NCBI GenBank assembly: GCA_018066005.1
Contig: JAGHSG010000100.1
Coordinates: 1 to 15,216, forward strand
Direction: 5' to 3'
DNA length: 15,216 nt
Origin: Bacteroidales bacterium
Lineage (GTDB): Bacteria; Bacteroidota; Bacteroidia; Bacteroidales; Paludibacteraceae
Shown in pieces: positions 1-6,016 of this stretch. The position numbers and the translations under genes are program-made. The notes under the pieces are model-generated. The model searched no databases and was not told the origin of the DNA. It was given only the letters and a program-made list of their open reading frames with translations. Each line of letters starts with the position of its first letter. Within the stretch, counting starts at the first letter, position 1.

Positions 1-353
1 TGCGCTTCCGTAACGACAAATTCAAGGGCATCGTATTCGCCGTTAGCACCCTGCTTGCCGGTGAGCCAATGGGACACGGGTTCCAACTCGGATTGATAGA
101 GGGCATCGGCTGTGGGGCGGACCTGGAAGATAATGGCATTGATGCCGAGCGATTGCAAGGAGTCCAGCAGGAACAGCATCTCCTGTTGCTGCAGTTGCGG
201 TTGCCCGATGGCTTGTGAGGATGGCCAGTCGATATTGGCTACCGAGGCAATCCACGCACCGCGGAAGGAAGGTGCGCCCTGCAAGGGCGCCGTTGTGAAT
301 GTTGAATTAAGAATTATGAGCAGGAAGAGCAAAAAGACGCTATGTTTTTTCAT
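1..353 (-). CDS. Secreted GHL10-type family 10 glycosylhydrolase-like protein (N-terminal part)
   Basis: The reverse strand reads openly from ATG at 353 to the window edge, giving about 117 residues. It begins with a signal peptide (MKKHSVFLLFLLIILNSTF, then a small-residue cleavage region). The mature N-terminus carries hallmarks of the GHL10/DUF187 family (PF02638): FRGAWIASVANIDWPS, then INAIIFQVRPTADALY, then VSHWLTGKQG and DALEFVVTEA. Members of this family are exported TIM-barrel proteins thought to act on glycans; the substrate cannot be told from this fragment. The ATG overlaps the recF stop as ATGA (350-353), so it is probably translated from the recF transcript by coupling. The active-site part lies outside the window. 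Identification of the family is firm; enzymatic role is family inference. Confidence 0.92.
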   Translation of the reverse strand, partial: MKKHSVFLLFLLIILNSTFTTAPLQGAPSFRGAWIASVANIDWPSSQAIGQPQLQQQEMLFLLDSLQSLGINAIIFQVRPTADALYQSELEPVSHWLTGKQGANGEYDALEFVVTEA

Positions 354-532
354 TGGATAACTCCTTTCTCTACGTGAAAAATACGGGCATCGGTATTGCC
401 GAGCAAGTTGGTCAAGTGTTGACGGTCCGTATCGGTGATAAATATCTGCCCGAAGCGTTCGGAACGAACTAACGAGATGATGCGCTCCACACGTTCCGAA
501 TCAAGTTTGTCGAAGATATCATCAAGGAGGAG

Positions 533-568
533 AATCGGTGAATCGGTGAATTGGTGAACCGGTGAATC
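533..568 (-). repeat. 8-bp minisatellite (GATTCACC on the coding strand) inside recF
   Basis: On the plus strand the sequence is AATC followed by four 8-bp units GGTGAATC, GGTGAATT, GGTGAACC, GGTGAATC (537-568). On the coding strand this is GATTCACC with two diverged units. It encodes TDSPVHQFTDSPI immediately before the Walker B segment, where other RecF proteins have a loop of variable sequence. The same unit occurs perfectly in topB at 13840-13871. Eight is not a multiple of three, so loss or gain of one unit would shift the frame. Confidence 0.88.
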
Positions 569-1212
569 GGTAGATAGATAGAGTGCTTGTGCCAGTTTCA
601 TGGCAAGGAGGTAGGTTTTTTGCTGTCCCTGACTGCCTACACGTTTGAGGGGGTAGTCGCCTAACAGCATCTCCAATTCATCTTTATGCACGCCTTGGGA
701 CGTCCATCCGAGGATGAGATCGCGCTGACGGGTACGCACAAAAGCTTCCGGCAGATTGCGGTCTTGCAGTTGGGATATATAGCGTAGAGAGACCTGTTCG
801 TTGCCTCCGGCTATCTCGTTATAGACAGATTGAAAGATAGGGATAAAACGCTCAATAAACTCGGACCGTTTTTGGTAGATATACTCTGCCAACGGCGTCA
901 TTTGTGCTTCAAGCACTTCGAATAAATCCTACGGAATATCCGTGGCTTCGGCATATTGTTTGAGCAGGGCGTTGCGTTGTTTGAGCAGGGCATTGTAAGT
1001 GGTCAAATGCTCTATATAGGTCTTGTCCTGCTGCGAGATGACCACATTAAGGAAGCGGCGTCGTTCGTCGCTGCCTTCGGCAATCAGTTCGCTATCTTCG
1101 GGACAGACCATAACCAGCGGGATAAGTCCGATATGGTCAATGAGTCGTTTGTAGTCGGTTTTGTCCAAACGGAACTGCTTTTTCACGCCCCGTTTGAGTC
1201 CGCAGGACACTT

Positions 1213-1251
1213 GGACGGTTGACGGTTGACAGTTGACGGTTGATGGTTGAT
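1213..1251 (-). repeat. 7-bp minisatellite (GTCAACC on the coding strand) inside recF
   Basis: After a partial GGAC, five 7-bp units follow on the plus strand: GGTTGAC, GGTTGAC, AGTTGAC, GGTTGAT, GGTTGAT (1217-1251). The coding strand gives the peptide YQPSTVNCQPSTVQVS, a 7-residue repeat, between the N-terminal lobe and CGLKRGVKKQF. Homologues have unrelated, variable residues at this loop. One unit gained or lost would shift the recF frame. Confidence 0.87.
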
Positions 1252-1487
1252 AGTGCCCCTGCACGAGTGCCATATCGGCATTGTGGGTGATGTTTTGGCT
1301 ATCCACGATATTGAAGGCGGACTTGGTAAAACTAAGCAGATAGATGGCATCCAGGATATTGGTTTTGCCCTGACCGTTCAAACCGATAAAGCAGTTGAGT
1401 TTATCCGAAAAAGTCAAGTCCGCTTCGCGGATGTTCTTGTAATTTAATATAGATAATTTACGTAAAATCATTTCCCATTTACCGCTG

Positions 1488-1519
1488 CAAAGTTAGTAAA
1501 AAAAAATGACGTGTGCAAA
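1488..1519 (-). promoter_or_regulatory. Promoter for recF and the GHL10-type gene
   Basis: Reading the minus strand, TTTGC (1519-1515), a 19-bp spacer and TAACTTTG (1495-1488) match the Bacteroidetes housekeeping promoter. The recF ATG follows at 1471, giving a short leader. The TTTGC is the inner part of the 3' arm of the terminator at 1507-1543, and the T-tract lies in the spacer. Confidence 0.8.
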
Positions 1520-1543
1520 TTTTTTTATGTTTTGCACACGCCA
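1498..1543 (-). terminator. Intrinsic terminator of the 2708-1567 operon
   Basis: Minus-strand RNA would pair TGGCGTGTGCAAA (1543-1531) with TTTGCACACGTCA (1519-1507), a 13-bp stem with one G-U pair and an 11-nt loop. It is directly followed by nine T residues (1506-1498). It lies 23 nt beyond the TAG stop of the upstream gene. Confidence 0.88.
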
Positions 1544-1566
1544 TTGGGTGATTTTAAGGATATTTT

Positions 1567-2157
1567 CTATCCTTCGATGATATTATGGGCAAAATCTTCC
1601 AATTCGGTACTGGAAATACCGATGCGCTGACTAATCAATTGCCGACGGCGGTAAAGAGTACGCTTTTCCATTTTAATCAGGTCACAAATCTCCTCGTTGG
1701 TCATATCTATGCCGAGCAGGCAGATGACGAGCATATCTAACTCGGTGAGTTGCGGATAGCGGTTCTGAATAGCGTTGTATTCGGTGGCATAGATAGATTT
1801 AATCTCTTCGCCCAATTCGAGGACGTGCTCTTGCTTGTAGATGACAGATGCGATGAGTTCGTCCTTTTGCTTGCGGAGCCGGTTGGTACGTTGAGTGAGG
1901 TTGATTTTTTCTTTAACCTTATCCAGCAGTTTCTCTTGCAGTTTGGACTCGTTGAGTTGCTTCATGTGTAATTGCAATTCGAGGGCTTGCTTTTTGATTT
2001 TGTTGTACTTATGAAACAGAATCAAAAAGAGGGTTCCTAAAAATATAATGACAGTAAAAATCCAAATCACAGATCCCAACAATAGTGTTATATCCAGATT
2101 TTCCGGATCTAATGTTGTTGTGTTTGTGTATGTGTATGTGTTTAATAGTTCTTCCAT
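1567..2157 (-). CDS. Membrane-anchored coiled-coil protein with a C-terminal LuxR/GerE-like helix-turn-helix
   Basis: The 196-residue protein starts with a short polar segment rich in Thr, Asn and Tyr. It continues with one strong membrane helix (about residues 23-50, rich in Leu, Ile, Val and Phe) and a long charged, heptad-like helix (about 51-115). It ends in a helical DNA-binding-like domain (about 135-185): YPQLTELDMLVICLLGIDMT, then NEEICDLIKMEKRTLYRRRQ. This resembles the C-terminal HTH of Bacteroidetes membrane regulators, which usually follow sensor or TPR domains; here no large sensor domain exists. It may pass a membrane signal to transcription, perhaps with the preceding membrane protein, whose stop is 8 nt away. 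No symbol can be assigned. The gene ends in TAG and a strong terminator follows. Confidence 0.8.
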   Translation of the reverse strand: MEELLNTYTYTNTTTLDPENLDITLLLGSVIWIFTVIIFLGTLFLILFHKYNKIKKQALELQLHMKQLNESKLQEKLLDKVKEKINLTQRTNRLRKQKDELIASVIYKQEHVLELGEEIKSIYATEYNAIQNRYPQLTELDMLVICLLGIDMTNEEICDLIKMEKRTLYRRRQLISQRIGISSTELEDFAHNIIEG

Positions 2158-2165
2158 AGTTGTAA

Positions 2166-2708
2166 TTATTTAGCGGTTATGTATTGTTGAATATATTGGT
2201 TTAGTTCTTTTGCGTGGTTTTGAACGCGCAAAACATACTCTTTTCCGTCGATGGTAAGTACCAATTTTTTGGAATGGAAGGAGAGAAAAATCTTGTCTAA
2301 GAGGACAACTTTGGATATTTTGTCCAAAGGAATGGTCGTTTCTGCCGTGGGAATAAAGAAACAATATTCCTTGACATAAAGTTTGTCTTCACGAATTTGG
2401 TACTGATTCCTAAACAAAGAAATGTTGTAAGGGAAAAATACCACAAAGAGAATGCACCACCATGAAAAGGGATACAAAAAATAATTGTATTGAAGTAATG
2501 TTTCTACCTTGTCTCCATGTATGCATATATAACATACATGAATAAAAAAGAAGAATAAGAAAGTAATCAAGAATACCCCGACACATAGTCCGAGCATCTT
2601 AAAAACAAATCGCTTGGAGCGAAATGAATTACTGAAATCAATAACAGTTGTTTGCATATTAAAATTATAATCCCCAAAAGTATGCATACTATCTTGGTGG
2701 GGCATCAC
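2166..2708 (-). CDS. Two-helix membrane protein with a C-terminal PH-like domain, unknown function
   Basis: The 180-residue reading frame has two membrane helices (about residues 38-63 and 77-99). A beta-rich C-terminal part follows, containing YQIREDKLYVKEY, TTIPLDKISKVVLLDK and LVLTIDGKEYVLRVQN. This alternation resembles bacterial PH-like (bPH2/YdbT-type) domains, which often follow two membrane helices; the match is by pattern only. Translation may start at the ATG at 2708 or at 2654 (MQTTVIDF); both lie downstream of the promoter at 2778-2810, and the longer form is reported. It is the first gene of a two-gene operon with the membrane HTH protein, separated by 8 nt. A paired membrane input and output is plausible, but the function is unknown. 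Confidence 0.7.
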   Translation of the reverse strand: MMPHQDSMHTFGDYNFNMQTTVIDFSNSFRSKRFVFKMLGLCVGVFLITFLFFFFIHVCYICIHGDKVETLLQYNYFLYPFSWWCILFVVFFPYNISLFRNQYQIREDKLYVKEYCFFIPTAETTIPLDKISKVVLLDKIFLSFHSKKLVLTIDGKEYVLRVQNHAKELNQYIQQYITAK

Positions 2709-2777
2709 AAGATACTAAGGATTTGAGTACGAAATCGAACGCTCTTGATAGGTTCGCAAGTCACCTGAAATCGACTG

Positions 2778-2810
2778 CAAAGGTACTACAATATTTGTGA
2801 AAAATGCAAA
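2778..2810 (-). promoter_or_regulatory. Promoter for the 2708-1567 operon
   Basis: The minus strand has TTTGC (2810-2806), a 20-bp spacer and TACCTTTG (2785-2778). A transcript beginning near 2771 would have a leader of about 63 nt to the ATG at 2708 or about 117 nt to the alternative ATG at 2654. Confidence 0.72.
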
Positions 2811-2853
2811 TAAATAAGTACTAAAAATAGCAGTATGTCACTTGTGTAACTTG

Positions 2854-2928
2854 TTAATTATAAGCGTTGTCAAAAAATGCCACTACTAAAGCAATACCAA
2901 AGATAAGTCCCAAAAGACAGAAATCCAC
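2854..2928 (-). CDS. Possible tiny hydrophobic peptide (24 aa) after the response-regulator gene
   Basis: A GTG at 2928 opens a 24-residue frame, VDFCLLGLIFGIALVVAFFD and then NAYN before the stop. It is one hydrophobic helix with an acidic and polar end, which looks more protein-like than random. It lies 5 nt beyond the regulator stop, inside the 3' arm of the hairpin at 2923-2951. No start signal is visible and the frame extends upstream without an ATG, so it may be chance or the remnant of a membrane protein. The rest of the 2709-2933 gap holds only the promoter at 2778-2810 and AT-rich sequence. Confidence 0.2.
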   Translation of the reverse strand: MDFCLLGLIFGIALVVAFFDNAYN

Positions 2929-2951
2929 GATTTTTATGCAAAATCATGGAT
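2923..2951 (-). terminator. Hairpin overlapping the stop of the response-regulator gene, possible terminator
   Basis: Minus-strand RNA would pair ATCCATGATTTT (2951-2940) with AAAATCGTGGAT (2934-2923), a 12-bp stem with one U-G pair and a 5-nt loop. The TAA stop lies at the loop. The following sequence is only moderately T-rich (TTCTGTCTTTT), so it may be a weak terminator or a 3'-end stabiliser. Confidence 0.45.
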
Positions 2952-4115
2952 GTCTTGTTCGGATATTTCGTCACCGGCGAGGATGATAAGTCGCTCTATG
3001 ACGTTGCGTAATTCGCGTATATTGCCGGGCCAGGTGCGTTGCTGTAATGCCGTGATGGCTGCGGCTGAGAAAGTCTTGACTTTGGTACCTTGTTCGGCAC
3101 AAATCTGTTGCGCAAAATAGTTCACCAACAGCGGAATATCTTCCTTGCGTTCGTCCAATGCCGGCACATGAATAGGTATGACATTCAAGCGGTGGAAGAG
3201 GTCCTCGCGGAAATTGCCTTTGGCTATCTCGTCGGCGAGGTTCTTGTTGGTGGCAGCGAGTACACGGACGTTCACATGGATGGTCTTGTCCGAGCCGACA
3301 CGTGTTATCTCGTTTTCCTGCAAAGCCCGCAGCACTTTAGTCTGGGCAGCGAGGGACATGTCGCCTATCTCGTCGAGGAAGAGTGTGCCGCCGTCAGCCT
3401 GTTCAAATTTGCCGGCACGGTCCTTGACGGCACCCGTGAACGAGCCTTTCATGTGTCCGAACAGTTCCGATTCGATGAGTTCGGACGGTATGGCGGCGCA
3501 GTTAACTTCGACCATCGGAGTATGTGCGCGGGCGGATTGGTCGTGGATAAGCCGTGCCACCACTTCCTTGCCGGTACCGTTGGCGCCGGTGATGAGTACG
3601 CGGGCTTCGGTAGGGGCTACCTTGTTTATTATCTCGCGCACGTGCGCGATGGCAGGTGACTGACCTATCATCTGATTGTTGGCTGCCACTTTCTTGCGTA
3701 GGCAGGTCAGTTCTTCATTCTTGCTCTGCACTTGGACTTTGAGGTCCTGATGCGCGAGGGCGTTCTTGGTAGTGACGAGCAGGCGGTTAAGGTCGATGGG
3801 CTTCTCGATAAAGTCAAAAGCACCTTTTTTGATGGCTTCGACGGCTGTCTCTATGTTGCCATGTCCGGAGATCATAACAATAGGACATAATTTATGGGCA
3901 GGGGTATGCTCGCTATTCAGTTTTTCCAATAGTTCCATGCCATCCAATCCGGGCATTTTAATGTCCGAATAGATAAGGTCCACGCCCTGTTGCGCAGCCT
4001 CAACGCCTTTAAGACCATCTTCGGCGGTTATTACTTCGTAGCCTTCCATCTCAAGGATATCTTTGAGCACGCTACGGATAGCTCGTTCGTCATCAATAAC
4101 TAAAATCTTCGCCAT
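2934..4115 (-). CDS. Sigma-54-type response regulator (receiver plus AAA+), without a Fis DNA-binding domain
   Basis: The 393-residue protein has an N-terminal receiver domain (1-120) with acidic pair D8/D9, likely phospho-acceptor D51 (YSDIKMPGLDG), S83 and K105. A linker helix and a sigma-54 AAA+ domain (about 150-375) follow: Walker A GANGTGKE at 177-184, the sigma-54 contact loop as GSFTGA at 224-229 (usually GAFTGA), Walker B LFLDEIGD, and RTWPGNIRELRNVIERL near the end. It stops at EISEQDIHDFA, so the usual C-terminal Fis-type HTH (about 50-60 aa) is missing; FlgR of Helicobacter is a known example of such a form. It would activate sigma-54 RNA polymerase from solution or with a partner. 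The start at 4115 (MAKILVIDDE) is chosen because its promoter lies just upstream; the longer frame to 4307 would cross both promoters. No cognate histidine kinase is in the window. Confidence 0.93.
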   Translation of the reverse strand: MAKILVIDDERAIRSVLKDILEMEGYEVITAEDGLKGVEAAQQGVDLIYSDIKMPGLDGMELLEKLNSEHTPAHKLCPIVMISGHGNIETAVEAIKKGAFDFIEKPIDLNRLLVTTKNALAHQDLKVQVQSKNEELTCLRKKVAANNQMIGQSPAIAHVREIINKVAPTEARVLITGANGTGKEVVARLIHDQSARAHTPMVEVNCAAIPSELIESELFGHMKGSFTGAVKDRAGKFEQADGGTLFLDEIGDMSLAAQTKVLRALQENEITRVGSDKTIHVNVRVLAATNKNLADEIAKGNFREDLFHRLNVIPIHVPALDERKEDIPLLVNYFAQQICAEQGTKVKTFSAAAITALQQRTWPGNIRELRNVIERLIILAGDEISEQDIHDFA

Positions 4116-4132
4116 TTGTTGTAAAATTTGCG

Positions 4133-4164
4133 CAAAGTTACAAAAATATTTTGAAATGTGCAAA
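4133..4164 (-). promoter_or_regulatory. Promoter for the sigma-54-type response regulator
   Basis: The minus strand has TTTGC (4164-4160), a 19-bp spacer and TAACTTTG (4140-4133), 17 nt before the ATG at 4115. The -33 box lies inside the spacer of the divergent promoter at 4150-4180, so the two overlap. Confidence 0.82.
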
Positions 4165-4180
4165 AAAAAGTGTACCTTTG
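4150..4180 (+). promoter_or_regulatory. Promoter for the first secreted modular protein
   Basis: TTTG (4150-4153), a 19-bp spacer and TACCTTTG (4173-4180) fit the Bacteroidetes consensus. The -7 element sits in GTACCTTTGTAC (4172-4183). The stretch 4158-4187 is nearly identical to 8311-8340 upstream of the third secreted protein. Confidence 0.85.
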
Positions 4181-4194
4181 TACGCAAATTTGGA

Positions 4195-4209
4195 TAGAGT
4201 TGTGCTCTA
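4195..4209 (+). promoter_or_regulatory. Small 5'-leader hairpin
   Basis: TAGAG (4195-4199) and CTCTA (4205-4209) can pair around a 5-nt loop, starting about 8 nt after the expected transcript start. The parallel leader at 8339-8359 has a hairpin at a similar place with a different sequence. Such 5'-end hairpins can protect mRNA; that role is inferred. Confidence 0.4.
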
Positions 4210-4242
4210 ACCAATGTATTATTAACCCCAAAAATAGATTTT

Positions 4243-5907
4243 ATGAAAAAACTTTTTTCTCTTTTTGCTGCTGCCGTGATGGCAGTTAGTATGATGGCAG
4301 CAACCACGTTTACGTACGGTAGTTCCGTGGATCCACAAACTAAAGATGGTTTTACTATTACGTTAGCTCAAGGTGCAGGTCAAAATGCACCTAAAGTAGT
4401 GAATAACTACGAAACCCAAGTGGACGAGGTGCGTTTGTATTTGGGTAACACCATTACCGTATCGGGTGCATCTATTACGGGAGTGGAGTTGACGTTCACC
4501 AAACAGGGAGCCAAAGACTATGCTACCTTATCAGCCGATGCAGGCAATTTGGTATCCGGTGGTGTTTCCACTAGTAATGATGACCCCAAGACTGATGTTT
4601 GGACAGGAACTGCATCTTCGGTAACCTTTGAATTAGGTACTAAAGGTCAGCGTATATTGACGAAGATTGTCGTTTATGGTGGAGGTGGTGATACTCCTCC
4701 CACTCCTCCGACTCCTCCCACGCCAAGTGGAGATGTAACGATAACCGGTTTGAACTATGTTGATGCTATTTATTACGATGGCTACTGGGATTTCGATTTC
4801 TACAATGACTACAACTACGAAGAGTATTACTATATTTATCCGGAGGTTTATTTCATGTGCGACGAAGAGGCTACCTCTGGAACGTCTATCGTAGGTACTT
4901 ATACTGCTATGTATGCAGGCTATTGGAAAAGTGCAAATGACTCTATTGAAGCAGATGATGATGAACCGGTTGGAACAGTTACCGTTACTTGTGTAGAGCA
5001 AGGCATCTATAATTTTGTAGGTTCATTTGTAGGAACAGACGGCAAAACCTATACTTGGAATGTTCAAAATGTTGAGGTTTATGCATACAATGGTGACACC
5101 TACGAAGATATTACCTTGACCGATGGCGGCACTCCGACTCCTCCGACGCCTACCGGAGATGAGATTACCATCGCTCAGGCAGAAGAAATTGCCGGTGCTT
5201 TGAATGACAATGAGACAACCACCAAGACATACACTATTAAGGGCTATGTAGGTACTTTGTATGATAGTGGTGACTTCTGGTTGGTATCTGAGCCGGGTGG
5301 TCGTTCCAATTTGGGAGTGTATAAACCCACTGTGGATAAAGCTTTGACAAAAGGTGATTACGTTCAGGTAGTAGGTAAGTTGCAGAAGTATGTTTCTAAA
5401 GCAGGTAAGACCATCTTAGAGGTTGTAAGCGCAACCGTTACCCATATCGGTGACACTCCTGTTCCTCCAACGCCGGTTGGCACAGAGATTAATGTAGCTA
5501 AAGCGGAAGAGACTGCAGCTGCTTTGGGTAATAATGAGCAAACAGCCGAAGCTTACACCGTAATTGGTTATGCCGTAAAAGCTTACGACCCCAGCAGTGG
5601 TACACAAGATATTTGGATGTCTGACACGAAGGGTGCTAAGGGTAACTTCATGGCAAAGAAAACAACCAGTACCGACGGCACTATTTTTGATGACGAATAT
5701 ATTGCTGTTACCGGTAAGATTGAAAAGAACTTCTATAATAACAAAACAACTTTGCAAATCTACAAAGGCACGGCTAAACACATCTCCGAGACTGCTTTGC
5801 TGAAGATTATGCAGAATGTTAAGGTGAAGAAGATGCTTATGGATGGTCAAGTAATCATCCTGAAGGGTACTCAACTCTTTGACCTTTCGGGTCGTGTGAT
5901 TGAGTAA
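4243..5907 (+). CDS. Secreted modular beta-rich protein with two OB-fold-like repeats and Pro-rich linkers (protein A)
   Basis: The 554-residue protein has a signal peptide (MKKLFSLFAAAVMAVSMMAA). An N-terminal beta domain (about 20-146) ends VWTGTASSVTFELG and IVVYGG, matching the end of the N-terminal domain of protein C (8395). A PTPPTPPTPSG linker (about 150-162) leads to a Tyr- and acid-rich module (about 164-293, YYDGYWDFDFYNDYNYEEYY and later IVGTYTAMYAG). After a second Pro-rich linker come two OB-fold-like repeats (about 307-404, ITIAQAEEIAGAL then YTIKGYVGTLYD; about 415-516, INVAKAEETAAAL then YTVIGYAVKAYD), of the DUF6359-like kind seen in Bacteroidales surface proteins. The tail KKMLMDGQVIILKG with LFDLSGRVIE recurs in the next two proteins. 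Ligand and enzymatic activity are unknown. The start at 4243 fits the signal peptide and promoter. Confidence 0.88.
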   Translation: MKKLFSLFAAAVMAVSMMAATTFTYGSSVDPQTKDGFTITLAQGAGQNAPKVVNNYETQVDEVRLYLGNTITVSGASITGVELTFTKQGAKDYATLSADAGNLVSGGVSTSNDDPKTDVWTGTASSVTFELGTKGQRILTKIVVYGGGGDTPPTPPTPPTPSGDVTITGLNYVDAIYYDGYWDFDFYNDYNYEEYYYIYPEVYFMCDEEATSGTSIVGTYTAMYAGYWKSANDSIEADDDEPVGTVTVTCVEQGIYNFVGSFVGTDGKTYTWNVQNVEVYAYNGDTYEDITLTDGGTPTPPTPTGDEITIAQAEEIAGALNDNETTTKTYTIKGYVGTLYDSGDFWLVSEPGGRSNLGVYKPTVDKALTKGDYVQVVGKLQKYVSKAGKTILEVVSATVTHIGDTPVPPTPVGTEINVAKAEETAAALGNNEQTAEAYTVIGYAVKAYDPSSGTQDIWMSDTKGAKGNFMAKKTTSTDGTIFDDEYIAVTGKIEKNFYNNKTTLQIYKGTAKHISETALLKIMQNVKVKKMLMDGQVIILKGTQLFDLSGRVIE

Positions 5908-5910
5908 TTC

Positions 5911-5943
5911 ATTGCCCGTTCACGTCCCGTTCATCGCCCGTTC
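5911..5943 (+). repeat. 11-bp minisatellite, intergenic
   Basis: Three 11-bp units follow the stop of protein A: ATTGCCCGTTC, ACGTCCCGTTC and ATCGCCCGTTC. The last unit runs into the inverted repeat at 5938-5989. The unit resembles the 11-bp repeat at 14678-14713 read on the minus strand (ATCGTTCGTTT), with 8 of 11 bases equal. Confidence 0.75.
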
Positions 5944-5989
5944 ATGTTAGGACATAATCTCATGTGGGTTGTGTGCCTAATATGAACGG
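5938..5989 (+). other. Intercistronic inverted repeat between proteins A and B
   Basis: CCGTTCATGTTAGG (5938-5951) can pair with CCTAATATGAACGG (5976-5989), a 14-bp stem with one G-U pair and a 24-nt loop. No T-tract follows on either strand, so it is not a typical intrinsic terminator. It may separate or stabilise parts of a joint transcript. The 109-bp gap has no recognisable promoter, which supports read-through into protein B. Confidence 0.65.
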
Positions 5990-6016
5990 TTAATAATAAT
6001 TAAAATAATTAAAGGT

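Larger units (their letters stand above)
350..1471 (-). pseudogene. recF: DNA replication/repair protein RecF, interrupted by an in-frame TAG
   Basis: RecF is an SMC-like ATPase that loads RecA at single-strand gaps together with RecO and RecR. The N-terminal piece (1471 to 929, 180 aa) has the typical start MILRKLSILNYKNIREADL and Walker A GLNGQGKT (about residues 30-37). The C-terminal piece has the signature GSQGQQKTYLLAMKLAQ and Walker B ILLLDDIFDKLD. Both pieces are in the same frame, separated only by TAG at 931-929, followed by DLFEVLEAQM. Total length with the TAG read as one residue is 373, normal for RecF. The stop sits in a poorly conserved stretch, so a single base change could create it. 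TAG ends other genes here (1567, 8254), so general recoding is not supported. Two variable loops hold minisatellites (533-568 and 1213-1251). It may be a true nonsense mutation or a sequencing error. A promoter lies at 1488-1519. Confidence 0.9.

Noticed and set aside
929..931. Genome-wide recoding of TAG as a sense codon
   Set aside because: Two other genes in the window (stops at 1567 and 8254) end naturally at TAG.
3090..3663. Plus-strand frames of 189 and 161 aa opposite the response regulator
   Set aside because: They are antisense shadows of a clearly conserved AAA+ domain and show no domain of their own.
4116..4307. Longer N-terminus for the response regulator (start at 4307)
   Set aside because: The extension crosses both promoters and the start of protein A; the receiver domain begins exactly at the ATG at 4115.
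4690..5150. CTCC/GACTCC repeats as DNA minisatellites
   Set aside because: They encode Pro-Thr linkers between domains, an ordinary feature of secreted modular proteins, and are irregular at the DNA level.
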